This document shows positions 43,102 to 53,039 of a stretch of DNA of 64,000 bases, piece by piece (within the stretch, counting starts at the first letter, position 1; every line of letters starts with the position of its first letter). The notes under the pieces were generated by a model that did no database searches, was not told the origin of the DNA, and was given only the letters and a program-made list of their open reading frames with translations. The translations under genes were made by a program, and so were the position numbers. This DNA comes from Acinetobacter lanii (lineage in GTDB: Bacteria > Pseudomonadota > Gammaproteobacteria > Pseudomonadales > Moraxellaceae). The stretch lies in assembly GCF_011578285.1 (NCBI RefSeq), contig NZ_CP049916.1:496001-560000 (forward strand), in the 5' to 3' direction.

Positions 43102-43202
43102 TTACAGATGTTTATGCTAGGAAAATTACAATAATCTTAACGACTTGGATGGGGGTGAAAATTTTAAATTCAATTTAAAATTTTATTTTTATTCAATAAT
43201 TT

Positions 43203-44021
43203 TTAAAAATTGAATTGTTTCATTCGATTTTGGATTTCCTGCTTGGTCATCACCAAATAACCTTCTTCCATGGCTGCAATATCATTAATTAAATTTTGAA
43301 TATAGGGGCTGGTTTCTAAAAAATACGGCTCAAGTGACAGCAAGTACGCTTGCTGCGCAATTTGCATATCATCATAAGGTTCAATTTCAAGGCTTTGCCC
43401 GAGATCAGTCAGAATGTCTTTATCGACTTGGCTGAGTTTAAATCTGGTTTTGCCTTGAGTAATCACGGTAGATTTTAAATTGGCAATCGCTTCAAACAGA
43501 TTGGACGAGGGGGGGTTTAAACGCTCTAAAGAGCGAATTGCCACCTGTGGATCATTGGGCAAATGCACCATGAAAGTAATTTTGTCTGCCAACAGGTCAT
43601 ATTTATCTAAAATTATATCTTTCACGTCTTCCATGCCTTGCACATAGAAGTTCAACGCATTTTGATTAAAACGATCTTTAGAATGAACGCTGGTAAAACT
43701 TAAACGGGTGTGTTGAAAGTACTCACTCATGCTGCGGCTAAACGAGGAAACCCCTTGATTGGTTTGCGCACGATATTGCCATTTTTCCACATTCCACATG
43801 TCCTCTTCGGACAAGTATTGGTATTTATTTTCAACTTCTGTGAGTAGGCTCTTTTTGGTCGATACTGTGGTGTACTGCGCCACCAACAGACCATCTAAAA
43901 CCAAAGCGAATGCATAAATCCCCTGATCATGATGCTTTTGATATAAAGCATCAAATTCATGCAATAGTGCTGTTTTTAAATCTGCCAAATATTCAGATTG
44001 GCTAAATTGAAGATCAAACAT
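43203..44021 (-). CDS. DUF4303-like protein of unknown function
   Basis: The 272-residue soluble protein has the DUF4303-type pattern: a helical start (LKTALLHEFDALYQKH), then YAFALVLDGLLVAQYTTVSTKKSL, then YLSEEDMWNVEKWQYRA. No signal or membrane segment is seen. Function is unknown; related domains occur near toxin-immunity genes, but nothing here shows such a role. It lies after lemA on the same strand with 86 bp between. Confidence 0.55.
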   Translation of the reverse strand: MFDLQFSQSEYLADLKTALLHEFDALYQKHHDQGIYAFALVLDGLLVAQYTTVSTKKSLLTEVENKYQYLSEEDMWNVEKWQYRAQTNQGVSSFSRSMSEYFQHTRLSFTSVHSKDRFNQNALNFYVQGMEDVKDIILDKYDLLADKITFMVHLPNDPQVAIRSLERLNPPSSNLFEAIANLKSTVITQGKTRFKLSQVDKDILTDLGQSLEIEPYDDMQIAQQAYLLSLEPYFLETSPYIQNLINDIAAMEEGYLVMTKQEIQNRMKQFNF

Positions 44022-44107
44022 TATTTTCTCTGTTTTGATTATTTTATATTTACGTGATTATTTTGGATGATTTCAGTCAGAATGTAAATTGATCAAAGCG
44101 TGATCAT

Positions 44108-44674
44108 TTAAAAATTTGGACGATAATCAAAGTTTTGCGTGGTCACATTGTCTGAAAATGGACGGATTGGCTTTTTAGAAAGTGTGACACTATTCACTAA
44201 ATTGTTTGGAAAGATCTGAATGTTGTTATTAAAGGCTTCAACATTGCGGTTGAAGATGGTGATTGCAGCGCCGACATTCTCATTTTGCTCTTGAATGTCA
44301 TCCATCATTTTTAAATACAATTGATCGGCTTTTAGTTCAGGGTAGTTCTCCACCACCACATTCAGATTTTTCATCAGGTCTTGGTTGAGCTTTTCAATAT
44401 GTTGCAATTGACCAATGTCAGCATCTTTTAAATTTAGATTTAAAATTTGCTGACGCAGTTCAGTGACTTTTTCCAAGGTCGATTGTTCAAACTGACTATA
44501 TTCTTTTAACGTCTGCTCAAGGGTTTCTAAGGTTTTGACTTTTTGACGTTCGAAATTGGCGACTTCAGACCAAGAACGACGTGTGGCATTGAAATAACGC
44601 ACGATGTTATTTCGAACCATAATTCCCCAAATCAAGATCAACACAAAAATCGCTAAGAAGATGAGAAGTCCCAT
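44108..44674 (-). CDS. lemA: LemA family protein
   Basis: The 188-residue protein has one N-terminal membrane helix (LLIFLAIFVLILIWGIMV), then the LemA helical bundle: NNIVRYFNATRRSWSEVANFERQKVKTLETL and a central coiled region. YPELKAD and the FNRNVEAFNNNIQIFPNN(L)V segment near the end are family signatures. The function of LemA proteins is not settled; they often pair with DUF3137 or TPM-domain membrane proteins, as here. Confidence 0.88.
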   Translation of the reverse strand: MGLLIFLAIFVLILIWGIMVRNNIVRYFNATRRSWSEVANFERQKVKTLETLEQTLKEYSQFEQSTLEKVTELRQQILNLNLKDADIGQLQHIEKLNQDLMKNLNVVVENYPELKADQLYLKMMDDIQEQNENVGAAITIFNRNVEAFNNNIQIFPNNLVNSVTLSKKPIRPFSDNVTTQNFDYRPNF

Positions 44675-44730
44675 AAAAAAATACCCAATTGAATTATCGT
44701 TATTTATCTTTCAGCAAACATGCTGAATGT

Positions 44731-45765
44731 TTATGCAATGAAGTTTAGCATGCGTTGTTTGAATTGTTGATAGTCCGGCATGTCTAAAGTGCGCAAATAG
44801 CCGCGTAAATCGGAAATATTTTGAATGTCTTTGCGTGGTTTTTTACTTAAGCTACGAAACAGGTTTTGCTCGCCCATATAACACAAGATATGTTCATCAA
44901 AGTGAATCACCAAATCACCTTGAGTATCTTTAAAAAAATCACTCAGTTTTAAAGTCAGAGCAGGGCGAATGGTTCGTGCCAATTGTTGTTGATCATAACC
45001 GAAAATATTGAGGGTTTGATTGAGTTGAATGTCACTGCTTTGCCACGACTGGGTATAGGGGTAGAAAAAAAGATCACGTCGATTGGACGCTGCAATCCCT
45101 AAAGGCTCGACTTGAAACACAAAAGCGCCCCATAAATCTTTTTCAATTTTCTTGATTTTTTGTTGACCGCCATCGGCATGCGGAATCGAAAGCTGCGACA
45201 CGTAATGATATTTAAACAGCAACACCGGATGGCTTTTCTGATGTTGATCTACCCATGTGGTGGAAGCAAATCGTTCAATTTCGTTGGATTCAGTGCCTTG
45301 ATTAAAGAGTGGAAAGTTTTGTTTTAATTTTCCTAGCACTAAAACTGAGCTCATCACGCCGGTTAAGTGCGGCGGTAGTTTGTGAAAATCCAACTGATCT
45401 TTAAACAGTTTCATTTTCAATTCTAAAGCCTGAATCACCTCTACAATGGGATCATCAGATTCATAACTGATATAGCCGATAAAAAACCATGTGCACGCAA
45501 TTAATATGCTGAAGAAGATGGGGATAGAGTCGAAAAACAAAACACCCAAAATCAAACTCAATGCACCACACAACATAAATGCATAGCTAAAACGATTGTG
45601 AAATTTTAGGCTATTGTTTTTTCCCCAAGGATGTAGACCATCCAAAATCTCTTGAGCCGATTGTGCTTGACGAGACAAATCCCAAAGCCGTGCAACATTC
45701 TGCATCACGCGTTTATTGGTTTTTGATCTGAGATGAATCAGCTTGTGAACGGTATCAACTGGCAT
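44731..45765 (-). CDS. DUF3137-like membrane protein, LemA partner (paralogue 1)
   Basis: The 344-residue protein has a soluble helical start, two close hydrophobic segments (FSYAFMLCGALSLILGVLFF and IPIFFSILIACTWFFIGYI) and a C-terminal domain. That domain has HPVLLFKYHYVSQL, DLWGAFVFQVEPLGIA and LNIFGYDQQQLARTIRPALTLKLSDFF, the last resembling the conserved DUF3137 segment. It has the same layout as the next gene upstream (45921-46916), indicating a tandem duplication. It lies 56 bp before lemA. Function unknown. Confidence 0.65.
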   Translation of the reverse strand: MPVDTVHKLIHLRSKTNKRVMQNVARLWDLSRQAQSAQEILDGLHPWGKNNSLKFHNRFSYAFMLCGALSLILGVLFFDSIPIFFSILIACTWFFIGYISYESDDPIVEVIQALELKMKLFKDQLDFHKLPPHLTGVMSSVLVLGKLKQNFPLFNQGTESNEIERFASTTWVDQHQKSHPVLLFKYHYVSQLSIPHADGGQQKIKKIEKDLWGAFVFQVEPLGIAASNRRDLFFYPYTQSWQSSDIQLNQTLNIFGYDQQQLARTIRPALTLKLSDFFKDTQGDLVIHFDEHILCYMGEQNLFRSLSKKPRKDIQNISDLRGYLRTLDMPDYQQFKQRMLNFIA

Positions 45766-45920
45766 GGGCGTGACTTATGTATATGATTAAAATCAATGTT
45801 CGATTAGCGCCATCACTGGAGCTGTTTAAGCAAAAGCTATTCAGTGTGAATGTTCTGCATGATCAGATCAACCCCGTCAAATACATCAAAAATCCAACAC
45901 ATCAGATCTACCCATCAGTC

Positions 45921-46916
45921 TTAAAGCTCCGCCAGTAAAGGCTTTAAATTTTGCTGTAAATGCTCAAATTGTGGCATCGATAATTGTTCTAAGTGCAAGA
46001 CTAGATCTTCTATGCGCTGAATGGGTGTGTGAATCGACTGTTTCTTTAAAATATCTTGATCAAACAGCCAGAGCAAACTTGGAAAATCAGGATGTATATA
46101 AAAGTCACCTTGATAGTCTTGCATGGCTTGTTCTAGTTTTAAAATACGGGATGGGCTAAAAAATCGGGCCAATTGCATTTCGTTACGACCACTGAGTTGA
46201 TAGCGCTGATTAAACTGGATGTCAGGACTGTTCCATGCAATGCCGAGTCGACAATTGCGCTTCTGATGTGCACTGATGCTGATGCCTTGAAAAGACATAT
46301 GATGCACCAAAATGCCCCACAAATCATGATGCTCATACTTCACTTTCTTCTTGCCATCGGAGTCACGTGTTTCAATTTGATTGATATAGTGATAATTGAA
46401 CAGCATAAAGGGCTGGATTTTGCCGTCGAATGTCCATGAACCATAGATGCATTGTCTAATCTCGTTATTGTGATTGCCTAAGCGAAATAAGGGAAAATTC
46501 AATACAGTCGGGGCATCGGGGAATTCAGTGGGTCGGTCAAACTGCAGTTGATATTGATCTGCCAAAATAAAGGCTTCAAGTCTTTGAATTAAACCTTGAT
46601 ACGCTTTAGGAGATTGCCGTTGAATAAAAGCATAAACAACAAAACTAATACCGAGTAAAGTGAAATAGGGGTGGATTGTGCTCGCACAGATCAATGCAAC
46701 CACAGCCAAGCAAATACAGATCCAAAAGCTGTAATTTTGAATATAAAAATCCTGCGCATGTGGCCACTGTCTGAGTGTGTTTAAAAGCTGTTTTGGCGTG
46801 GGGCGTTGTAATAATAGTTTTTCAATTTCAGCAATATTGTTTAAGGTATTTTGATTGTGCTGAGACAAATATGACAATTTTGATTTGATGCGTTGCAAAA
46901 AAGAATGAGAAGTCAT
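45921..46916 (-). CDS. DUF3137-like membrane protein (paralogue 2)
   Basis: The 331-residue protein is a diverged paralogue of the preceding one. It shares the helical N-terminus (IEKLLLQRPTPKQLLNTLRQWP), two adjacent hydrophobic segments (FWICICLAVVALICASTI, YFTLLGISFVVYAF), FMLFNYHYINQIE, DLWGILVHHMSFQGISI and YQLSGRNEMQLARFFSPSRILKLE. The two share order and spacing of motifs but modest identity. It forms a same-strand cluster with paralogue 1, lemA and the DUF4303-like gene. Confidence 0.62.
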   Translation of the reverse strand: MTSHSFLQRIKSKLSYLSQHNQNTLNNIAEIEKLLLQRPTPKQLLNTLRQWPHAQDFYIQNYSFWICICLAVVALICASTIHPYFTLLGISFVVYAFIQRQSPKAYQGLIQRLEAFILADQYQLQFDRPTEFPDAPTVLNFPLFRLGNHNNEIRQCIYGSWTFDGKIQPFMLFNYHYINQIETRDSDGKKKVKYEHHDLWGILVHHMSFQGISISAHQKRNCRLGIAWNSPDIQFNQRYQLSGRNEMQLARFFSPSRILKLEQAMQDYQGDFYIHPDFPSLLWLFDQDILKKQSIHTPIQRIEDLVLHLEQLSMPQFEHLQQNLKPLLAEL

Positions 46917-47014
46917 AAAAAGGGTCGAATGGAGAAGTTGTTATTGGTCTAGGTGTATATGTTTCAATTCAATGTAGTTTTATTTTAGGCTCAGGTCAAA
47001 CCATTATCAGAAAT

Positions 47015-47052
47015 ACAAAAAAGCGACCACATGAATGCAATGTGGTCGCTTA
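47015..47052 (-). terminator. Intrinsic terminator after queA
   Basis: AAGCGACCACAT and ATGTGGTCGCTT form a perfect 12-base stem; the A-run at 47017-47022 gives a U-run on the minus-strand transcript. It separates queA from the LemA cluster. Confidence 0.9.
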
Positions 47053-47089
47053 GAGCGATTAACCAAATTAATTCAAACTTAGCACATGC

Positions 47090-48121
47090 TTAAGCACGAT
47101 CAATCAACATCGCATCGCCATAACTAAAGAAGCGATATTGGCTTTCAACGGCATGCTTGTAGGCATTTAAAATGTTGTCACGATTTGATAGTGCTGACAC
47201 CAGCATCAGTAAAGTCGACTCAGGCAAGTGGAAATTGGTAATTAAACGGTCCACTACTTTAAAGTCATAGCCTGGATAGATAAAGATTTGCGTATCACCG
47301 GTCCAGCCTTTCAGTTCACCGCCATTGGCTTGAGCCGCACTTTCGGTGGCACGGGTTGCGGTTGTGCCCACTGCAATCACTTTATTGCCACGCTCTTTAG
47401 TGGCTTTGATGAGTGCCATCGATTCATCCGACACTTGGCACCATTCGCTGTGCATAATGTGATTTTCAATGTCATTGGTACGTACAGGCAAGAAAGTGCC
47501 TGCGCCAACATGTAGCGTCACAAAGGTTTTTTGAATACCTTTTTCTTCTAACTTTTTCAATAACACATCATCGAAGTGCAATGAGGCAGTCGGTGCAGCC
47601 ACACTGGCAATCTTGGTTGGATCATTAAATACGGTTTGATAACGTACTGTATCAATGTCTTCTGCTTCACGATTGAAATAAGGGGGAATCGGCAGCTGAC
47701 CATATTGATCTAACACGTCAAGAATCGGCTGTGAAAACTCAACCACATATAAGTTTTCATGACGACCTGTCACCGTCACTTTAACTTCGTCCGGTCCAAT
47801 AAACAGTTCAGCACCAGCTTTAGGTGAGTTACTGGCTTTAATATGGCAATGCGCAATACGTTGATCGAACATGCGTTCAACCAAAACTTCAACCGCACCA
47901 CCACTGGCACGTTTACCTTTAAGGCGCGCTTTCATCACTTTGGTATCATTTAACACCAATAAGTCGCCTTCATTGAATAAATCTAAAATATCAGTGAAGT
48001 GTAGGTCTTGATATTGACCATCGGCTTGAAGGTGAAGCAGGCGTGATGCGCTACGTTGTTCCAACGGGTAACGCGCGATCAATTCATCAGGGAGATCAAA
48101 ATTAAAATCAGAAAGTTGCAT
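47090..48121 (-). CDS. queA: S-adenosylmethionine:tRNA ribosyltransferase-isomerase
   Basis: The 343-residue enzyme makes epoxyqueuosine from preQ1 in tRNA. It starts [29 protein letters not shown], with [24 protein letters not shown] and the end [18 protein letters not shown]. It lies after tRNA-Leu, on the opposite strand, and is closed off from tgt by a terminator and four other genes. Confidence 0.96.
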   Translation of the reverse strand: MQLSDFNFDLPDELIARYPLEQRSASRLLHLQADGQYQDLHFTDILDLFNEGDLLVLNDTKVMKARLKGKRASGGAVEVLVERMFDQRIAHCHIKASNSPKAGAELFIGPDEVKVTVTGRHENLYVVEFSQPILDVLDQYGQLPIPPYFNREAEDIDTVRYQTVFNDPTKIASVAAPTASLHFDDVLLKKLEEKGIQKTFVTLHVGAGTFLPVRTNDIENHIMHSEWCQVSDESMALIKATKERGNKVIAVGTTATRATESAAQANGGELKGWTGDTQIFIYPGYDFKVVDRLITNFHLPESTLLMLVSALSNRDNILNAYKHAVESQYRFFSYGDAMLIDRA

Positions 48122-48255
48122 AATCGAAGAGGGCTTAAAAGCGGAAAAAACTGGCGCTAGTATAGTCTTTTTTCAATTTATTGGCTGAATTTGAGTGAAT
48201 ATAAAGCAAAAATGCAATGTTTGATTTAAAAGTAAACAATTGAATTAATTGAGCG

Positions 48256-48283
48256 TTGACAATGTTTTTAAACACGCTATTAT
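48256..48283 (+). promoter_or_regulatory. Promoter of tRNA-Leu
   Basis: TTGACA (48256-48261) and TATTAT (48278-48283) are 16 bases apart, ending 15 bases before the tRNA. The match to the sigma-70 consensus is strong, as usual for stable RNA genes. Confidence 0.8.
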
Positions 48284-48298
48284 ACAGGCACAACCTCT

Positions 48299-48385
48299 CC
48301 CGAGGTGGTGAAATTGGTAGACGCGGCGGACTCAAAATCCGCTGTCAGAGATGACGTGTCGGTTCGAGTCCGACCCTCGGGACCA
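48299..48385 (+). tRNA. tRNA-Leu (anticodon CAA)
   Basis: The 87-base tRNA has acceptor stem CCCGAGG/CCTCGGG, discriminator A and an encoded CCA. The D arm has TGGTGAAATTGGTAGA. The anticodon stem GCGGA/TCCGC holds loop CTCAAAA with CAA in the middle. A long variable arm, typical of leucine tRNAs, precedes the GGTTCGAGTCC T arm. It reads UUG codons. Confidence 0.95.
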
Positions 48386-48442
48386 CTTAATTTTTTAAGT
48401 TAAACCTAGATTAAAAAATTAAGTTGAGTGTTTGAAAGATTC

Positions 48443-48479
48443 AAAAAACCCCAAACTGATGCAGTTTGGGGTTTTTTTA
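48443..48479 (+). terminator. Intrinsic terminator after tRNA-Leu
   Basis: AACCCCAAACTG and CAGTTTGGGGTT form a perfect 12-base stem with a T-run. Confidence 0.93.
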
Positions 48480-48885
48480 TGGTAGAAGAAAACATTGAAA
48501 AATATCAGTATTTTTTGTTTGGTAATATTCAATGCCGAATGAAACAAATCCATACAATATAGAGAAATGCTTATCTTGTTATATTAAATGTTGATAAAAC
48601 AATAGATTAAGTGCTATTTTTAAGCATAAGCTAAATAAATCATCCAAAATCTTTTAGATTTAATAATAAAAATCATAGGCTTTAGTCTAAATTACAAAAA
48701 ATAAAATGGAATTTAATGTTCTTTTACATTGTAAGTTTATGTATTAATATTAAACGACTTAGATATCAGTCATTTTCTTTCTATATACGGTATTTGAGTA
48801 TAAAAATTACATCCATTGTGATTAGACAGTGTTCAGCATTCAGTTGGATTTACGCCAATCTGATAACGTTCTCTAAAACTAGGGT
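48480..48885. other. 406-bp AT-rich gene-free stretch
   Basis: The stretch lies between the tRNA terminator and the histidine kinase gene. I see no gene, RNA or repeat in it. It presumably holds the kinase promoter, which I could not pick out from the high AT background. Confidence 0.5.
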
Positions 48886-50184
48886 ATGGGCATGCGATTA
48901 GAATTATTAAAAGTAGAACAAGCAGACCAGCTCAGTGCCTGCAAACTTTCGATATTGCTTGGTGTGATGACGCCAAAGAGTCAGGTGGAAGGCTTTCTGA
49001 AATTCGCGCGCGGCATCTTAAAAACTGAAAGTGCCATTCTTAGCTTTCATCATGAACCTTATATTTGGTTGTCTTCACCACAAGGCTTTGGTGCTTTCCA
49101 TGCCAAGAAAGAAGCCAAATTGTTGCCGTATTTTAAGGGCGCAACCTCACTCGATTCCGCACATGAAAACTATTCTGAATTTTCAAAATACATTCGTAGC
49201 CTCGGCATCGACCATGAGCGTGTGATTGGTTTTAATTTAAAAACCTCAGAAGAGCATTCGATTGGTCAAGTTCTGCTGTTTGATGAGTGTAAAGATCCCT
49301 ATGATCCAGACAGTTTGGAATTGGTGCATGAGTTTGCAATGAGTTTGATTCGCATCATTGAAACACGCTTGGAAAATGAAGAATTAAAAGAACTTTGCGA
49401 ACAACAATCAGCACTGAATTTTAGTAAAACCAAATTTTTTCAGATTATCGCGCATGATCTGCGCGCACCCTTTCATGGACTACTGGGCTTTTCAGAAGTG
49501 CTTGCGGAAGAAAGAGCCAGTTTGGATGATTCAAGTATCCAAAATATTGCAGATTATTTGCATGATACCGCACAGTCCACCTATAACTTATTGGAAAGTC
49601 TATTGAATTGGGCAATGGCAGAAGGTGGACGCTTTGTATATCACCCCATTAATTTCCAGCTCAAACAAGCCACCAAAATTGTTTTTGATGTATTAAATAC
49701 TTTAGCTGTCAAAAAAAATATTCAATTGATTGAAAATGTCCCGGAAGATCTTCGAGTCTTCGCTGACATTAATATGATTACCTCAGTCATTCAGAATTTG
49801 GTCTCCAATGCGCTGAAATTCACCCATGTAGATGGCACGGGTAAAGTCTATATTGAAGCTTGTCAGGTTGAACAAAGTATCGAAATCTCGATTCGAGATA
49901 CTGGGTTAGGCATGACCGAACAACAAATTGAAGGCTTATTTCAGCCAGACATTAAAGTCACGTTGAAAGGCACTTCAGGCGAAAAAGGGGCGGGTTTAGG
50001 GTTAGTGCTGTGTAAACGCTTTGTGGATTTGAACCATGGGCAGATCAGTGTTGAGTCTAAACAAGGTCAGGGCACTATATTTAAAGTTCGTCTGCCCTTG
50101 GCGGGAAGTACCCATCAAAGCTTAAATACAAGCTATAAAAATGATGATCCATCCAGTTCAGATCAATTGGAAAAAATGCATTAA
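48886..50184 (+). CDS. Soluble sensor histidine kinase (GAF-like, HisKA, HATPase)
   Basis: The 432-residue protein has an N-terminal GAF-like region (about 20-160, LLGVMTPKSQVEGFLKFARGILKTESAILSF), a HisKA domain with the H-box FFQIIAHDLRAPFHGLLGF (His190) and a HATPase_c domain (N-box VIQNLVSNALKF, DTGLGM, GAGLGLVLCK). No membrane segment or signal is seen, so it should sense a cytoplasmic input. No response regulator lies nearby; the next gene is glnE, 78 bp on. A second ATG two codons downstream could also be the start. Confidence 0.85.
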   Translation: MGMRLELLKVEQADQLSACKLSILLGVMTPKSQVEGFLKFARGILKTESAILSFHHEPYIWLSSPQGFGAFHAKKEAKLLPYFKGATSLDSAHENYSEFSKYIRSLGIDHERVIGFNLKTSEEHSIGQVLLFDECKDPYDPDSLELVHEFAMSLIRIIETRLENEELKELCEQQSALNFSKTKFFQIIAHDLRAPFHGLLGFSEVLAEERASLDDSSIQNIADYLHDTAQSTYNLLESLLNWAMAEGGRFVYHPINFQLKQATKIVFDVLNTLAVKKNIQLIENVPEDLRVFADINMITSVIQNLVSNALKFTHVDGTGKVYIEACQVEQSIEISIRDTGLGMTEQQIEGLFQPDIKVTLKGTSGEKGAGLGLVLCKRFVDLNHGQISVESKQGQGTIFKVRLPLAGSTHQSLNTSYKNDDPSSSDQLEKMH

Positions 50185-50262
50185 AAATTAATTTAAATTT
50201 TCCAAAAAACAATCTTGAACTGTTATAAATGTCTTTGAATATAAAGTTGAAGGCATGTTTGA

Positions 50263-53013
50263 ATGAACGCTGAACAATTGCAAAAAACCTTAAGAGCCAG
50301 CCAATACGCAGAACAAGTTCTAGGCTTGCATCAAATTTTACTCGAACAAGATTATGCAATTGATCAATTTCAAACTTCATTGGCAACCACGCAGATTCAG
50401 CAACTCGTTCAAACAGAATTACAAGACGTTCAAGATGAAAATCAATGGATGCGAACGCTCCGGATTCTACGTGCACGTCTAATGTTTCGTTGGATTTGGC
50501 AAGATGCGAATGTCCTGACCGATGTAGTCACATTGACCCGTGAACTGTCAGATTTTGCTGATGCCAGTATCAATGCAGCCAAAGATTTTGCACGTGTTGC
50601 TTTACTTGCCAAACATGGTGAGCCCATCAGCTATAGCGGTCAGGTGCAAGATTTGATTGTGGTGGCGATGGGTAAACTCGGCGCACAAGAACTGAACCTG
50701 TCTAGTGATATTGACCTGATCTTTGCCTTTGACGAACAAGGTGAAACCAATGGTCGTAAGTGTATTGATGTGCAGCAATTCTGTATCGCGTGGGGGCAAA
50801 AGATCATTTATTTGCTCGAACACATGACCGCAGAAGGTTTTGTGTTCCGTGTTGATATGCGCTTGCGTCCTTGGGGAGATGGTTCAGCACTTGCGATTAG
50901 TCATGCGGCATTGGAAAAATATTTGAGTCAGCATGGGCGCGAGTGGGAGCGTTATGCATGGATCAAAGCCCGCATTGTGTCAGGGGGTAAATCCGGTGAT
51001 GATCTGCTCGACATGACCCGTCCTTTCGTGTTCCGTAAATATGTCGATTACACCGCTTTTGCTGCCATGCGTGAAATGAAAGCGATGATCGAGCGCGAAG
51101 TGGCACGCCGTAATATCGAAGATGATATCAAGCTTGGCGCGGGGGGGATTCGGGAAGTTGAATTTATTGTTCAGGTATTCCAACTGATCTATGGTGGATC
51201 AAAGCTTGAGTTGCAAGATCGTCAATGCCTAGTCAGCTTAAAGCATTTAGGTGAAGTGGGATTGCTCGATGATCAAGCTGTCATCGATTTAGAAGATGCC
51301 TATTTATTCTTGCGCCGTGTTGAGCATGCGATTCAGGCTTTAAATGATCAACAGACTCAATCTTTACCAAGTGAGTCTGAACCTCGTCAACGGATGATTG
51401 ACACTTTAGGCTTTGCATCTTGGGATGATTTTCTGGTTTTTCTGAATGCGAAACGGGAAAAAGTCATTTATCAATTTGAACATTTGATCAAAGAAAAAGG
51501 CTTAGAGTCTCCAAATCAAAGTTTTAGTCAGCTTGAGCAGCAGTTGGATGAGATTTTAGATGAGCATGCTAAAAATTTAGTGCATGAGTTTTGGTATGGG
51601 CATGCGATTAAGAAACTGCCTGCCAAAGCAGTACAACGTCTCAAAGAATTTTGGCCGCATCTGATTCAAACCATATTAGAGTCTAATAAACCACAAACGG
51701 CATTAGTGCGACTGATGCCGTTGGTTGAGTCGGTGATGCGCCGTACCGTATATCTGGTGATGCTGATTGAGAGCAAAGGGGCATTACAGCGTCTGGTAAA
51801 AATGGCGACTGTCAGTCCTTGGATCTGTGAGGAGCTGACGCATTATCCTGTTTTGCTCGATGAATTCTTGTCGATGGATTTTGAGTTGCCGAAACGCCAA
51901 GATTTGGAAGATTCGCTGCGTCAACAATTACTCCGCATTGAAATTGATCAAGTCGAAGATCAAATGCGAGTCTTAAGATTATTTAAAAAATCCAATGTAT
52001 TGACGGTAGCGGCCAGTGATGTATTGGCAGAAAGCCCATTGATGCGCGTGTCGGATGCGCTCACCGATATTGCTGAAGTGTCTGTCATGGCGAGCTTGAA
52101 TTTAGCCTATCAAATTACGGCAAAAAAACATGGTTATCCGCTCGATGCAGAAGGTCAACGTTGTTCATTGGATCATACCGCTTTTGCAGTGATTGGTTAT
52201 GGCAAAGTAGGGGGAATCGAACTTGGTTATGGTTCAGATTTGGATTTGGTGTTCATTCATTATATGGATGAACAAGCTGACACCGATGGCTTAAAACCCA
52301 TCAGCGGCTTTGAATTTGCCATGCGAGTTGCACAAAAACTGATGTCACTCATGACCACGCAAACCTTGGATGGACGTGTCTATGAAATTGATACACGACT
52401 ACGTCCATCAGGTGAAGCAGGGTTGCTCGTGACCAGCCTAAAAGCCTTTGAACAATACCAATTGAAGAATGCATGGTTGTGGGAACATCAAGCGATTGTG
52501 CGTGCCCGTTCAATTGCGGGTGAAAGCTCATTACGTGAAAAGTTTGAACAACTTCGTAGACTTATTTTGACTTTGCCACGTGATGAAAATTATGTTCGTG
52601 AAGAAGTGCTTAAAATGCGTCAAAAGATGAAAGACCATTTAGGTTCGTCAAAAGAGCAGAAAAAAGATGGAATTTTTCATTTAAAACAGGATGCAGGTGG
52701 TATCGTTGATATCGAATTTATGGCACAGTATGCTGTATTAGCCTGGAGTGGGACGAATCCTGATCTCGCCCATTATTCCGACAATGTACGAATCTTAGAA
52801 GATGCTGCCAAAGCACATTGTTTATCCAGCGATGATGCTTCAGCCTTGATTCATGCCTATTTGAGTGAACGTGCTGAGAGCCACCGATTAGCGCTTGCAA
52901 ACCATAATATGCAAGTCAGCGCTGCGGAGTGGTTCGATACCCGAGAGGTCGTTTGTAAATTGTGGCAAAGATTAATTGATCCAACTGCGGTGTTCGCAGT
53001 GGATAGTGAATAA
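50263..53013 (+). CDS. glnE: Bifunctional glutamine synthetase adenylyltransferase/adenylyl-removing enzyme
   Basis: The 916-residue protein has two nucleotidyltransferase domains. The N-terminal deadenylylase has VVAMGKLGAQELNLSSDIDLIFAF, and the C-terminal adenylylase has VIGYGKVGGIELGYGSDLDLVFIHY. A GlnD-type helical linker follows each (KLGAGGIREVEFIVQVFQL and KQDAGGIVDIEFMAQYAVL). It tunes glutamine synthetase activity to nitrogen status. ilvE follows 26 bp downstream and may be cotranscribed. Confidence 0.95.
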   Translation: MNAEQLQKTLRASQYAEQVLGLHQILLEQDYAIDQFQTSLATTQIQQLVQTELQDVQDENQWMRTLRILRARLMFRWIWQDANVLTDVVTLTRELSDFADASINAAKDFARVALLAKHGEPISYSGQVQDLIVVAMGKLGAQELNLSSDIDLIFAFDEQGETNGRKCIDVQQFCIAWGQKIIYLLEHMTAEGFVFRVDMRLRPWGDGSALAISHAALEKYLSQHGREWERYAWIKARIVSGGKSGDDLLDMTRPFVFRKYVDYTAFAAMREMKAMIEREVARRNIEDDIKLGAGGIREVEFIVQVFQLIYGGSKLELQDRQCLVSLKHLGEVGLLDDQAVIDLEDAYLFLRRVEHAIQALNDQQTQSLPSESEPRQRMIDTLGFASWDDFLVFLNAKREKVIYQFEHLIKEKGLESPNQSFSQLEQQLDEILDEHAKNLVHEFWYGHAIKKLPAKAVQRLKEFWPHLIQTILESNKPQTALVRLMPLVESVMRRTVYLVMLIESKGALQRLVKMATVSPWICEELTHYPVLLDEFLSMDFELPKRQDLEDSLRQQLLRIEIDQVEDQMRVLRLFKKSNVLTVAASDVLAESPLMRVSDALTDIAEVSVMASLNLAYQITAKKHGYPLDAEGQRCSLDHTAFAVIGYGKVGGIELGYGSDLDLVFIHYMDEQADTDGLKPISGFEFAMRVAQKLMSLMTTQTLDGRVYEIDTRLRPSGEAGLLVTSLKAFEQYQLKNAWLWEHQAIVRARSIAGESSLREKFEQLRRLILTLPRDENYVREEVLKMRQKMKDHLGSSKEQKKDGIFHLKQDAGGIVDIEFMAQYAVLAWSGTNPDLAHYSDNVRILEDAAKAHCLSSDDASALIHAYLSERAESHRLALANHNMQVSAAEWFDTREVVCKLWQRLIDPTAVFAVDSE

Positions 53014-53039
53014 TTAAGTATACATTTGGAGTTAAAGTC

